This document shows positions 34,974 through 46,484 of a DNA stretch of 64,000 nucleotides, piece after piece. This DNA is from Dolomedes plantarius (lineage: Eukaryota; Arthropoda; Arachnida; Araneae; Dolomedidae): positions 54,547,802-54,611,801 of the forward strand of contig OU015493.1 in assembly GCA_907164885.2 (NCBI GenBank), in the 5' to 3' direction. Below the pieces are notes generated by a model. The model saw only the letters and a list, made by a program, of their open reading frames with translations. It was not told the DNA's origin and searched no databases. Made by a program: the position numbers and the translations under genes. The first letter of the stretch is position 1. Each line of letters starts with the position of its first letter.

Positions 34974-35215
34974 TCATGGAGAATCCTCAAGTAATTTTCT
35001 CTCTGGTATTTGTAAAGAAATTAGCAGTCTCTAGATTTTATTATTTCAACTATATAGTTTAACTTTTCCCACCCTCTACATATTTTTTAGATAAGATTGC
35101 ATTTTGTATATGTTTCAGTGCCACTATATTCTTTAAATTAACTTTTTCATATGCTACATACACTTTGAAAATATATTCTTCCACAATTTAAGGATATATA
35201 TACATACAAAAGTTC
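34974..35215 (+). repeat. Core repeat without inverted ends (paralogue of 41339-41757 core)
   Basis: It matches the interior of the TIR element at 41249-41845, from CATGGAGAATCCTCAAGTAA through TTTTTTAGATAAGATTGCAT to ACATACAAAAGTT, but has no TIRs. It also lacks the nested MITE at 41419-41591, giving an empty site at ACTATATAGTTTAAC. Confidence 0.8.
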
Positions 35216-35219
35216 AATT

Positions 35220-36815
35220 ATATATGTAAAATGTAATGTAAATGGTTAACAGAAGAACAAAATGTGGAAGTTAAGAGTTAAAATAATTACAAGATAAAAT
35301 AAACTTTTTATATACCATGTTTTTAAATTTTCCGTTGAATCATATAAACTTGACAATTCTATGTATTAATGAATACTTAAAAAAAATTTTTTGATGAACT
35401 ATCCCATCAACTTAAAAAAAAATGAAGTTAATTGGAAGTTAACTTGCGTTTAACTTTTCTTTCCCGTTCTGGTCGATAGATGGCTGCACCAGTCTACAAA
35501 ACAAAATTAACTGAAAATAATAAAAACATGGTAAAAATCTGCTTAAAGATTGCTGAAAGTATTAAAAAATGCATTGCCATCGTGTTCTGAGCTATTTTAA
35601 AAGTTTTAAATGTCTAGCTAGTCGGGAAGTTAGTTAAAAATCGATTGCAAGATTTGTACTGGACAAACACACAAACACACAAGAAAGCAAGTTAATAAAA
35701 ACATGGTAATAAAAATGTTATCAGCCTTGTAGCTTTAATCCTGAAATAGTTTTTTTTACCTTTTCATTAAAATTAAACCTTGTATAATTCAAGGTTGTGA
35801 TTAGCCTCTATCTTATCTCCTTCCGGTGTAGCTCATTTTTAAAGAAATTTTCGAACACTAAATGTACACTTAATCACCCTTAAATTTACACTGTTCAAGA
35901 ACTATTATTTCCATCTAGTCTTCAATCAATCAAACAATCTATCTATCTGTATATTGATATATACATACACACACACACACACAATTTTCTTGCATCTCTA
36001 TTTTATACAATTGTTTATGAAAAATTGGCTATTTCTCAGACCGAGAAATGAGGAGATATAGAACTTGCTAATACTGCACTCTTAATTCTCTAATTTCCAT
36101 GCATTTATACTTATTTTTATAAACATATACGTAAAAGAGTATTTAAATGAAGTCATTTCTTAAATGTCTTACATTTTCCCTTTTGAAAAGAATGCATTCT
36201 ACCCATCAGCGCTACGCATGACTTATATTTTTACTTTTGTTTCTCCCTCCTCGCTGTCAGAAAGTTCACAAGATATAAAAGTGCTTAATGTACTGAAAAA
36301 TTTTCTCGGAAGTATGAATACATTATTCTAATGCCTCGAGCATTTCAAAAATCTCTGGAAGCAGGGAACTGAGTGAAAATGCTTGCTGGAATTCAAAATT
36401 GCAAAGAATTTTTATTTTCGTAGTTTTTCAATTTTCTGTTGTCTGTTTGGTGCTTGGATTTGGTTCAACGAAATTCGTTAACATGTTAAGATATAGATAA
36501 CATTATTTTTCCTTCACTAGTAATGGTTTAGGTTTTCTACAAAATGAATCTTTTTTAATAGCCTGTGTTACAGACGGAAATAATTTGTAATTTCAAAACA
36601 ATTGGGTTTAACCTCGACCAGGTATTTTCGTTCCCAAATTTCATGGTAGGGATAGCAATCCATGCGCAAATACACACGCTTACAAGTATAGAATCTTTAT
36701 GAGTTTAAAGCCTGTAACATTTTATCAAAGAAAGCTAACTATGCATGCAAAAAAGGATAATGGCGGTAAATAAATGGCAATGTCATGGTAACTATGAATA
36801 GAAAAGCCGATTATT
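35220..36815. other. AT-rich intergenic DNA
   Basis: A (CA)n run of about nine units lies at 35966-35984. Nothing else is recognisable. Confidence 0.5.
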
Positions 36816-36940
36816 AAACATGGCTACAAAAAAAACTTTTTATTTGGTGCCTAAGATTTTAGAACTAATATTAGCTATACTTGGTGCGCTGAATCTAAAT
36901 ATGAAATCAGTTTTTCTATATCAGCTCTACTTTTTAGATA

Positions 36941-37379
36941 CAGGAAAATCTCGTTTATCCGGACCAACTGGGACCATAGGCAATCCGGAAAATCAAAATC
37001 CGGATAATCCAGGTAATATGGGTAATAAAGAATACAAAATCCTTATTTAAGACGACTTACTATGTTTTGTAACAAAATTACTTTGTATTCTTAACAAGAC
37101 ATTAAAAAATATAAAATTAACTTTTCACATAATTTCTTAACAAAGAATAGTCTAGTAAAGTTTTCTTAAACTCAACAAAAAAGCATTTTGTTACCATAAT
37201 TTATTGTACAATCTATGCAGGAACTGTACATTGAATAAAACTAAAAAGCGAATATTTGGTGTACTTGTAGTTACTTTCTGGCTATCGTAGTTAAAAATTA
37301 ACTAATGTAAACATTAAATAAAATTATCTACAAATCTGATCCGGATTATCCCGGTAGAGAGATAAACGAGGTTATACTA
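36941..37379. mobile_element. pogo/Tigger-type MITE inside R1 copy 2
   Basis: TA flanks it (36939-36940, 37380-37381). The ends are CAGGAAAATCTCGTTTATCC and, in reverse, TAGTATAACCTCGTTTATC. Subterminal AATCCGGATAATCC words match the MITE at 3946-4410. It occupies the same site in both R1 copies. Confidence 0.75.
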
Positions 37380-37788
37380 TACATCCACTTATCTATCAAT
37401 ATTTTTTTCCTATTCAATACATTCAAGTATGGGTGATTTGTTCTGGGAATAATGGGTCTTCCTGAATATTTTCCAAATGATTGGCGCCTATTTATTGACA
37501 GCTCAAAGCGAAGTTTGAAATGCGTCCATCTACACAATGGGAACAAATATGGTTCAATACAAATTGTTCACTCATCGAAAATAAAAGAAGAATATGACAC
37601 CATACTTTGGTCTTGGAGAAGTTAAAGTATCATGAACATCAATGGGTGATTTGTGTGGACTTAAAAATGGTAAATTTTCTCCTTGGATAGCAAAGTGGCT
37701 ACATCAAATACCTTGCATCGTGTGCCTCTGGGATAGCAGAGACAAAACACACCACTGGGTTAGATAAGAGTGGCCTAAGAGAGAAAAC

Positions 37789-38313
37789 ATGAATGTTGGG
37801 GAAATGATTGTCATCAACGACCCCTTAGTTGGGCTAGAGAAAATCATCTTTCCTCCACTGCATATCAATCTGGGCCTAATAAAGCAGTTTGTAAAGGCTC
37901 TTGATAAGAACGGATCATGTTTGCATATAAAAAAATTGAAAATGCCTAAGTTGAGTACGGAAAAAATTAGCAGGAATGTGACGGCCCACAAAGCCTGGAC
38001 ATCATTTGTTGCATTTGTCAGAAATTTTCTGGGCAATTGCAAAGCTGAAAACTATGTTGAACTGGTAAACGAGATGCTAAACAGTTTCATATCCCTTTGG
38101 TGTAGCATGAGCATTAAGGTGCACTATTTACACTGCCACTTAGACCATTTTCCTGAAAATTTAGGAGACACCAGTGAGGAACAACGTGAAAGATTTCACC
38201 AGGATATTAAAACTATGGAGGACGACTACCAAGGAAGATGGGATACGCACATGGTGGCAGATTACTGCTGGAGTTCAAAAAGGGACTGTTACAAAATGCA
38301 TTCAAGAATGTAA
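37789..38313 (+). CDS. R1-family protein, partial (174 codons)
   Basis: The frame reads MNVGEMIVINDPLVGLEKII, FPPLHINLGLIKQFVKALDK, KMPKLSTEKI, HKAWTSFVAFVRNFLGNCK, ENYVELVNEMLNSF, MSIKVHYLHCHLDHFPENLG, SEEQRERFHQDIKTMEDDYQ and ADYCWSSKRD. These blocks are characteristic of an unnamed, highly repeated protein type that I recall from aphids, spiders and other arthropods. Usual versions start well upstream. Here the upstream part (37620-37790, with a CIVCLWDSRDKTHHW-like reading) is frame-disrupted. An internal segment after KI(S) is shorter than in the copy at 3224-3412. It is probably a transposable-element-derived pseudogene that happens to be open. Confidence 0.6.
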   Translation: MNVGEMIVINDPLVGLEKIIFPPLHINLGLIKQFVKALDKNGSCLHIKKLKMPKLSTEKISRNVTAHKAWTSFVAFVRNFLGNCKAENYVELVNEMLNSFISLWCSMSIKVHYLHCHLDHFPENLGDTSEEQRERFHQDIKTMEDDYQGRWDTHMVADYCWSSKRDCYKMHSRM

Positions 38314-38664
38314 TGGAAAAGAAATTTCCGAAATGTTCAGTGACTAGTTGGTTTCATCGATTATTCTTTTCTCTTTCTTGCTCTTTGTAATTAGATAAGT
38401 ACTACTACAATATTCACTATGATTTTTATGTTCCTTAAACATTTAAAAAAATATAATAATAATAATAAATTCCGTGTTTAGTTTTTTAATTTGATCCATG
38501 GATTTAACTTAAAATAGTGAAATGTAAATTTTACTAAAATGTTATATCTTAAAAATTTGAGCTCCCTAGGCAAAAACTAATGCCATATTTAAATTCAGGG
38601 CATCAAATTTATATGAATTCAGCTCCATATACCCCGGCACTAAAACCACTGTTGCCCTGTGTTA

Positions 38665-41245
38665 TTTTTCATAGTATTTATACGTACATTTAAAAAAATT
38701 AATTATAATAACATTGCAGAATGAAAATTTATTTAACAGACCTATATATGATAAGGCAAGTTATTACAATCATACACAATATATGCTTTTCAACTTTAAT
38801 TTACAAATTCGTAAACTTTCTGAGAATTGTTGGCTTTAGTTACCAATCTTGGTTGGCTGAAATTACAAATATACAATTTTTGGAGCACTCAACAGTTGTA
38901 TATTAGTCAGAGATCTAGAAGTAGATCCCAAAAGATTTATTAACGCCTTATAGGACTTCTTATATCACTTCTTAAAAATATGCTTTTTCGCGATGTTAAC
39001 AAATTTCCGTGTTGGATCAAATGCATAAATATCAAAAACTATAACTTTTTTTACAAATAATTAAATAAATTGTAACGTTTTCCTTTTGCATGTGTTTTGT
39101 TACACGTTATCAAGAGAAATTTAACAAGGTTTTTACTGATTTTCTTTACTAACTGTTGTAAGTAAAAGACTTAAAATCAATAAAAAATTATCAAAAATGA
39201 TAAAAACGCATTGAAAATGTTTCTAAATGACAAATATGGTGGAGGAAAAAAAAGTTTTGCAAGTTACAAATGCGCAGTATAAAAGTATTATTTGTGTAGA
39301 AATATATATTCCCTAAATGCCGATAACGAAGTATGGCAATTTGAAACTCAAATCTCTTCCATGAATGGCATATACCTGCACAACTGAGTTGCAACATATC
39401 GATATATCTACATCATATAGTAACGGTTAAATTGCTTTCATTCTGTGTATACGTTTTTATAAAACACCCGTTAACATCGGGTAATGGTACAGAATTTAAG
39501 CAGCATAAAAGCCATATATTTGCAATTATTACTAGGACATTTATTAGAATATAGTTAAATTTAATATTGAAATGCGTTTGCAAGGTACTTGTGAAGTAGG
39601 TATTCTACAGGAAACAGTACCTATACTATAATCGGTAAATGAAGAGGAAATTTTTGGGACAATACTATCGAATTTATGGTTCCACGCAGCTCGATTTTCT
39701 CTTTTCAAAACCTTCATCAAAGGTTTAAATCTGATGGTAAAATGTTTTGTATATATGTCGGACTATGATGAGGGGGAAATCTACAGGGCTATGTCTATGT
39801 TTAATCACTGTGGCGATACTTATGCAGAAATGCAAATTTTAATGCAATATTCAAATTTGAACACTAGACACGCCCACGGCACGTGTGCATTTCTAGCACA
39901 TAAAAAGGAGCTTCCCGTACAAAAGAGAGAGCTGCAGGGAATAGGACTTGCCTATGTTCCTACCTTTTAATGTTATGGGTGATTCGTTCACATTCATTGT
40001 TTACAGATTCTAGTCATTTATTTATTGTGTAACCGAAGTAGTGGTTTTAATGTCTGGCCATAATAAACTATAATAGTGTTTTTATCAAGCTTATAATTAT
40101 TTTATTGCCATTACTGCACGTCTGGATAAGTTAAACTGGCCACATCACTAAAGTTGAAAACAGTTACTACAATTTTAATTAATTATCCTAAATTCATTAT
40201 CTAATAACCTTAAATTCAAAATCTGCTCTTACTTCAGTTAAATGCATGTGATATGTATTATTGCCTACAATATAGTCTTTTGTAAAAATTATCCACTAAT
40301 CTACATTCTTTTTAATCCAAAACCCTTTATTTAGGTAAATGAAATGGCCATATAAATTTAATATATAATTTTAATTTCGTGTGTAATACTGGAAAATTTC
40401 AGATTTCTCTGCATAAGTAAAAGCAATCACGAGTTTAAAATGATTTCATAGTATAACTATATTCAATAATAGGGGATTGTGACATTTAATATTTTATTCG
40501 CATATCAACGAAACTCATGATCTAAATGTTCAATGCGGTGAAAACTTTCCTCGAAGCGACGAATACATTAAGGAAATGCCTGGTCATTTTAAAATTTTCT
40601 TGGGAACCGAACTGTAAGCAATTTTATGCCGTTTTTCCAAAGATTTTGACTTTTTATAAAGTATAACTGAATATTACTGGAGAATATAAGTGTTTATCTA
40701 ACTTTTGAAATTGAGGCTAATTTTAAGATCATTATATATAAATCTTATCTCAGGAGCAGTACTTTAATATTATTTTAAACAATACTACTCCATATTCTTT
40801 AAATATAAGCTTATTTGAAAATTTTTCAACTATTTCATATTTTGTTTAATACATCAAGGACGGAAAACGTCTTTAACTGTTTATATAGTGACAACGAAAT
40901 GAAATTTGTAATTAGTTTTTTTAAGACGTGGTTGTTGAATTATTTATGACGAAAATAAATATCTACTTTTTGAGAGATTCGTGGGTTATTCGAAGATTAT
41001 GAAAAAAAAGTTAGGAGAGAAAAGAATTAATATTTAATGTTCCCATAACCATTTACAAAATAATTTTTATTTATGTAACTGTTTTGAAATTATACCTTTT
41101 GTTTTTAGTTTAACACGTCCTCAGTTTAATACCAAATACGTTGTTGTAAATAAATATCAACAACTTACAACGGACTGATAAACTGAAAATGGCTGTAGTG
41201 TTCTTATTCAACTAGTTAACTGGTGACTCACGTGGGATTTATGTT
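38665..41245. other. AT-rich intergenic DNA
   Basis: No supported gene. The 78-codon frame 39734-39970 lies in a slightly GC-richer patch but matches nothing I know. Confidence 0.45.
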
Positions 41246-41248
41246 TTA

Positions 41249-41845
41249 GGCTCGGTGCACACGAGCAATCCGGTGTCGTTGCGGCACCGCAGTTGCGATC
41301 AGGAGTACATAGAGTTGAACTAACCGACTCACACGTCATGGAGAATCCTCAAGTAATTTTCTCTCTGGTATTTGTAAAGAAAGTAGCAGTCTCTAGTTTC
41401 TATTATTTCAACTATATACAGTGGAATCTCGATCGATCGTTTTCGGATCCATCGTTTTTCTGTATGTATCGCTCATTTTATCCAGTCCCAACGATCATAT
41501 TGCTTTGTTATGTTTCCGCATCTATCGTTTTCCCGCATTTATCGTTCATTTCAATCGGTCCCTTGAAAAACTATATATCGAGATTCCACTGTAGTTTAAC
41601 TTTTCTCACCTTGTGAATATTTTTTAGATAAGATTGCATTTTGTAAAATTTTCAGTGCCACTATATTCTTTAAATTAATCTTTTCATATACTACATGCAC
41701 TTTGAAAAAAAAATACTCCACATTTTAAGGATATACGTATATACATACAAAAGTTACCTCACTCGCCGGTTATTTCAACTCTATTGTACTCCTGATCGCA
41801 ACTGCGGTGCCGCAACGACACCGGATCGCTCGTGTGCACCGAGCC
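41249..41845. mobile_element. 597-bp TIR element (Harbinger-like ends)
   Basis: Arms of about 85 bp (41249-41333 and 41761-41845) are nearly identical inverted repeats starting GGCTCGGTGCACACGAGC, and include GTTGCGGCACCGCAGTTGCG. The flanks are TTA and ATA, a weak match to a 3-bp TWA duplication. The style of the ends resembles the fold-back at 31481. The interior is the core repeat also present alone at 34974-35215. Non-coding. Confidence 0.75.
41419..41591. mobile_element. 173-bp pogo-type MITE nested in the TIR element
   Basis: The left end CAGTGGAATCTCGATCGATC and right end GATATATCGAGATTCCACTG (end as written) form a TIR flanked by TA. The paralogue at 35050-35065 shows the empty site with one TA. 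Confidence 0.85.
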
Positions 41846-41904
41846 ATATACTGTAAGCTCCGGTCTATTAGTTGAACATGTATAGAAAGAGATGACCTGT
41901 GGAG

Positions 41905-42477
41905 TGCAAACTAAAACACTGACCAACCAGATACTGTTGTGTTTTACATGCGAAAATGTTTCTCTACTTAGTGGTGCGCAAGCTTAAATACTGACCAACC
42001 ATATACTGTGGTGTTTTACATACGACAATGCTTCTTTATAGCAATGTTGCGCAAGATTAAATAATGACCAACCATATACTGTGGTGTTTTACATACGATA
42101 ATGCTTCTTTATAGCAGTGTTGCGCAAGCTTAAATACTGACCAACCATATACTGTGGTGTTTTACATACGACAATGCTTCTTTGTAGCAATGTTGCGCAA
42201 GATTAAATACTGACCAACCATATACTGTGGTGTTTTACATACGACAATGCTTCTTTATAGCAGTGTTGCGCAAGCTTAAATATTGACCAACCATATACTG
42301 TGGTGTTTTACATACGACAATTCTCTAGATCAGTGGTGCGCAAGTTTAAATACTGACCAACCATATAGTGTAGTGTTTTACATACGACAATGCTTATAAA
42401 TATCAGTGTTGCGCAAGAGTAAACACTGATCAAACATATACTGGGGTGATTTACATATGTCAGTGCTTCTCTAGAGC
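41905..42477. repeat. 73-bp minisatellite, about 8 units
   Basis: GACCAACC occurs at 41921, 41993, 42066, 42139, 42212, 42285 and 42355, and a variant at 42429. The period is 70-74. Each unit reads TACTGACCAACCATATACTG, TGGTGTTTTACATACGACAA, then TGCTTCTTTATAGCAGTGTT and GCGCAAGCTTAAA. The outer units are more diverged. Confidence 0.95.
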
Positions 42478-42962
42478 AGTAGTGTGAAAACTTTGTTCGA
42501 CAGCGAACCGCTTTTTTTCAGATAAAAAAAAATCATTCGACTCCTATGAAAATTTTTTTGTAATATCAAATTTTATTAAAAAGTTAAGAAAATGTTAGCA
42601 AAAATAGAATCAGAAATAAGAAAATTTTGACAAACTATTTTTAAAATAAAGGAACGGTAAATTTTGAGTATATATTTATTTCTGCATGATAAAAATTTAA
42701 AAAATGTCTTCTTGCCTTCTGTACTTGTTTTTGGTAAATCTCGTGTGACAAAAACTTCATATTTAAATATTAATATATATTTGTATTGAATTTTGGGGAA
42801 AATTAACAAAATTTAAAATTTAAAAAATCATGATTTCAAAATTATTAGCATATTAAAGCAATTTTTTAATAAAATAATTCAATATCATATAAATTTATTT
42901 CAAAATAACCGTGACATTTGCGATGCCCAGGGGGGTCGCGACCCACAGTTTTCTCACTACTG
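42478..42962. mobile_element. 485-bp hAT-type MITE in the last minisatellite unit
   Basis: An exact 8-bp duplication CTCTAGAG (42470-42477 and 42963-42970) flanks it. The ends are CAGTAGTGTGAAAACTTTG and, in reverse, CAGTAGTGAGAAAACTGTGG followed by GTCGCGACCC. This is typical of hAT-Charlie-like MITEs. The interior is AT-rich and non-coding. Confidence 0.9.
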
Positions 42963-42970
42963 CTCTAGAG

Positions 42971-43625
42971 CATAGAAACTCAGTCTTGGAACAAATCTAA
43001 AAAAGAAAATAACTGTACATCTGGCCCCTTTTGAAATTATTCACCAAAACACCATTTGTGCCGACACGACTCCAGGTGTATCTTGGGAGAGTTGATGGCA
43101 ATGTGTAAGATGTGACAAGATGAGTTTTTAAGTGTTAAATAATTTTGTTGGATGCTTATTTTTTTCTGACATCTACTCATTTATCAAACACAGCTTATCA
43201 CAGCAACTGACTTTCTGGGTTTCTCGCTGTAACAAACAAGCGTCTCGGGACTGAATTGAACAAAGCAAACCCAAGCAACTTGGAAAAAACAAGACATAAA
43301 ATTGAGAAAGAGACAGAGCTTGGGGTTCAAAGAGGAGGGGAATCGATTTGAAGGACTATATATTTAATGAATAAAGAAAAAGGAGAAAGAGAGAGATACC
43401 CCAGAGAGACAATAAAAGAGAGAATTTGGAATTCTCTGTCTGGGTTCTAAAGCTCCAAGTAGGAGATAAATGTGGGAATTAAGTACGATGATGTGAATGA
43501 AAACTAGCCAAAAGACAGTTCAAAGGATGTTAGACCTAAATCTAAGAATATCACTGTAAATTCCAAAATTATATGACGCTGTTACACTATTCGGGTATAA
43601 CTTTTAGTTTTAAAATATAAATATG
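42971..43625. other. Intergenic DNA
   Basis: Purine-rich stretches occur (43370-43430, GAGAGA-rich). No gene seen. Confidence 0.45.
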
Positions 43626-43629
43626 GGCT

Positions 43630-43848
43630 TCTGGCAGCCCTATAGTACATCGTGCCGGTTTTTGGGGCTGAGAATGCTCGGATCGAATCCCGGCGTTTCA
43701 CCGCGAATAATGCCTCCATATGTGTCTTCCCTTCATAGGGGATAATACCTCTGAAGGCACCTATATGGTACCTCCATAATAAAATGGACAGTAAACTGCG
43801 GCGTAGTATAGGCAAATGTTTGACGAGAAGTGTCTCCTCTTAAAAAAA
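43630..43848 (+). repeat. SINE family A copy with microsatellite tail
   Basis: The head is GGCAGCCCTATAGTACATCG with a GATCGAATCCCGG B-box. The body is CTTCATAGGGGATAATACC, CCTATATGGTACCTCCATAA, AATGGACAGTAAACTGCGGC. The A-rich tail continues into (AAAT)n and then (TA)n to 43924. Confidence 0.8.
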
Positions 43849-43868
43849 TAAATAAATAAAATAAATAA

Positions 43869-43924
<56 letters not shown>
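43849..43924. repeat. (AAAT)n-(TA)n microsatellite
   Basis: The array grew from the SINE tail. The YIYIY frames on the minus strand are artefacts. Confidence 0.95.
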
Positions 43925-43927
<3 letters not shown>

Positions 43928-45745
43928 TCTTTGGACGACGGTGCAATCAATGTTTACGTTGGTAAGTTCTGCTCAGTGTAGTAACCATAAGGAAATTATC
44001 GTATATTTCGTGAATGTTTGACACTCGTTTTTATATTTACTTTCTCACTTAATAAACTGAAGACTTAGATATGTCTAACTTTCTACAACCTTTTTCTATT
44101 ATTCTCTATTTATTTTAAACATTGCACGAGATCCATATGTCTTAGAAATTTTGTTTACATCGCCTGGTTGTATTAAAACTCACAGTTTTAAAGGTGGACA
44201 TAATTAAGATTCACAGAAGTTTCGTACTTTCATTTGATTTAAAGTACTTTAAACTCAAGATTACTTTATAATTATTTGATTAATAGTGTTAAAATTTATC
44301 TGAAAAATTAATATGTATGTTTAGCCGAAATAATATAAAATATCTGAATATCATTATGAAAAAAAATTTAGTTAACACTCTCTATAGGTCTTATATGTTT
44401 CTAAAAAGCATTTCCCAAAAGGTAGTAAATTTACTAAAAAATTCAGTAAAATAATTATCTAAGATATAAGGGAAAGCCAGCAAAAACTTTTAAAATTGTG
44501 CAGGACTTTTATTTTGCATTACTATGTTTCTCTAAGCATTTTATGCACGTCTTTCACATTTAGGCTCCAAATCATAAGAATGCTTAAAGCACTATGAAAG
44601 TTTTCTGAGACACACCAGTTCTTTAGCTTTAAGTCTCACAACTTTTTTAAATTTTGGGGAAGTGTCCGAAACAATGGAAATGATTCATTATCTGTAAATG
44701 TAGATGTTCTTTTGAGTTTACACAAGATTTGTTTTATTAAACCCTCATTTAAGTAGTTTAAAAATATTTTAATTTCTATAGTTACATATATTGACATCTC
44801 TCATCGTTTCAAATGTAATATATCTCTGAATCTTACTGGTTTCCTTATGTTAATTCGGATAAAAGGCTTCGATCTTAGAAGGAATAATATTTAGTAATAG
44901 TTGACTATTTCAAATGAAAAATATCTTTTTAAAAATTTTGTTTGTACCCACTGAAGCTTTAGTAGTTTGGAAATAGTCATAGAATGTCCTAAGAACCTTT
45001 AGAAATATACGAAGGATTAGTTTAAGCTCTCCAGGAGTTTTCGAACTTTTCGAGTAAGTTTCCTCATAGTGAATATATGCTAGTTTTCCTAAAAGCAAGA
45101 TAGGGTGATTTACATTGGCCATTAAATATCTAGTTCCAGGAAGCCTCGACTTTGAGGTTTAAAGGTTTTGTAAGCATTTGAATACTTTAAATACTTATTT
45201 AAAATACTTTCAATCTGATTTTTATTAACTTTTTTTTCTAATAATGACACTTTCAACTTGGAAATTTTTCTTTGCTACACCCTTACGAATTTATGAGCAT
45301 TCTACTAGAATAAACCAGAGTTTTATGTAGTTATAAATAATGTCTAAACGGTATTACTTTAAATTGTGTAATATTCTCTATAAAGTATTATATAAGTATT
45401 AAATAATTTATCATTATAATTACACCCATATATTAAAATAACAAATAAATTTTAATGAAATTATCTATTAATAATTTTTTTAAATGGGATAATTAAACCT
45501 GATGTGACCTACACAGATTTTACATCTGTATATTGTAAGTAGTAATTCACATTAAGAAATTCAAGAAAAATCAAAAATCTTCCTCTCGACTTATTAACTA
45601 AATTAACTTTTCGTTAAAATGACGTATACTTTTACTGAAATTATATTCTGCCTGATTTGATTTGTAAGTCAACCCCCCAAAAAAATTTGGGAAAATAACC
45701 GTAATCAAAATTTAATATAAAATAATAATTAATAAAACAGTGATA
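43925..45745. other. AT-rich intergenic DNA
   Basis: Nothing recognisable. Confidence 0.5.
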
Positions 45746-45747
45746 TA

Positions 45748-46482
45748 CAGGGTGTTTCATATCGAATGGGACAAAAAGAATAGCATAGTACAAAATCTTT
45801 AATTGATATATTTAGCCGAAACAAATTAATTCTGTAACTAGAATTATACAAGTTTTATCTGGCAACAGCGAAAAATCTTCCGGTTACGATATCGTTACTA
45901 GAGGCACTGTTGATCGAAATGGCGCCATCCATGCAGGAGAAAGCATACTGTGTTTTGGAATACGCCAAAACATCTTCGTTTATAGTTCCCTCAGTTGGAG
46001 GAAGTGGTTCCCGGCTTCATTCTGCAGCAAGACGGTGCTCCACCACTTGGCATAAAAACGTACGTCAGTACCTGAACTATAGTCTACCTCATTACTGGAT
46101 TGGCCGTTCTGGGTCAAACGATATGCCATTGCTTTGTTGGTCACCGAGATCACCAGACCTAACCCTTTGTGATTTTTTCCTATGGGGTTTTGTTAAAGAC
46201 AAAGTGTTCGTGCCTCCATTTCCCATGGACATACAACCGCTGAAGCAGTGGATAACTGAAGTGCTCTAATTATTAACAAAGGATATTCTATCACGAGTAT
46301 GGCAGGAAATGGAATACTGCATAGATATTTGTCGTGTCACCGGAGGGGCACACATAGAACATCTAACTATAGTTTAACATGGATAACTATAGTTTCTCTG
46401 TAAATTTGATTTATCAAAATAAAGTAATTACAGCGTTCACAGGTATGCTTTCTTTTTGTCCCATTCAATGTAAAACACCTCG
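45748..46482 (+). mobile_element. 735-bp deletion derivative of a mariner-like element
   Basis: TA flanks both sides (45746-45747, 46483-46484). The left end reads CAGGGTGTTTCATATCGAAT then GGGACAAAAAGAA, and the right end in reverse reads CGAGGTGTTTTACATTGAAT then GGGACAAAAAGAA. The flanks and TIRs are intact while the middle of the transposase gene is gone, the usual form of a non-autonomous derivative. Confidence 0.85.
45910..46269 (+). pseudogene. Internally deleted mariner-like (DDE_3) transposase
   Basis: Translated with the deletion, it starts with an N-terminal piece (QEKAYCVLEYAKTSSF). It then jumps to the catalytic region after QQDGAPPH (here shifted: CSTTWHKNVRQYLNYSLPHY), WIGRSGSND, PRSPDLTLCDFFLWGFVKDK and VFVPPFPMDIQPLKQWITEV. 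After a stop, VWQEMEYCIDICRVTGGAHI continues to 46376. The DNA-binding and first catalytic blocks are missing. It cannot encode an active enzyme, though its ends could be mobilised in trans. Confidence 0.8.
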
Positions 46483-46484
46483 TA

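Larger units (their letters stand above)
36820..38660 (+). repeat. Dispersed repeat family R1, copy 2
   Basis: Inverted partner of 2753-4530. It is better preserved, especially in its coding part. It starts near GGCTACAAAAAAAACTTTTT and ends near CACTAAAACCACTGTTG. Confidence 0.7.

Noticed and set aside
39734..39970. 78-codon frame as a small gene
   Set aside because: There is no recognisable motif, splice context or promoter, and its length is within chance expectation for this window.
41905..42477. Regular repeats suggesting a CRISPR-like array
   Set aside because: The units are contiguous 73-bp tandem repeats without unique spacers, in a eukaryotic repeat-rich setting. This is a minisatellite.
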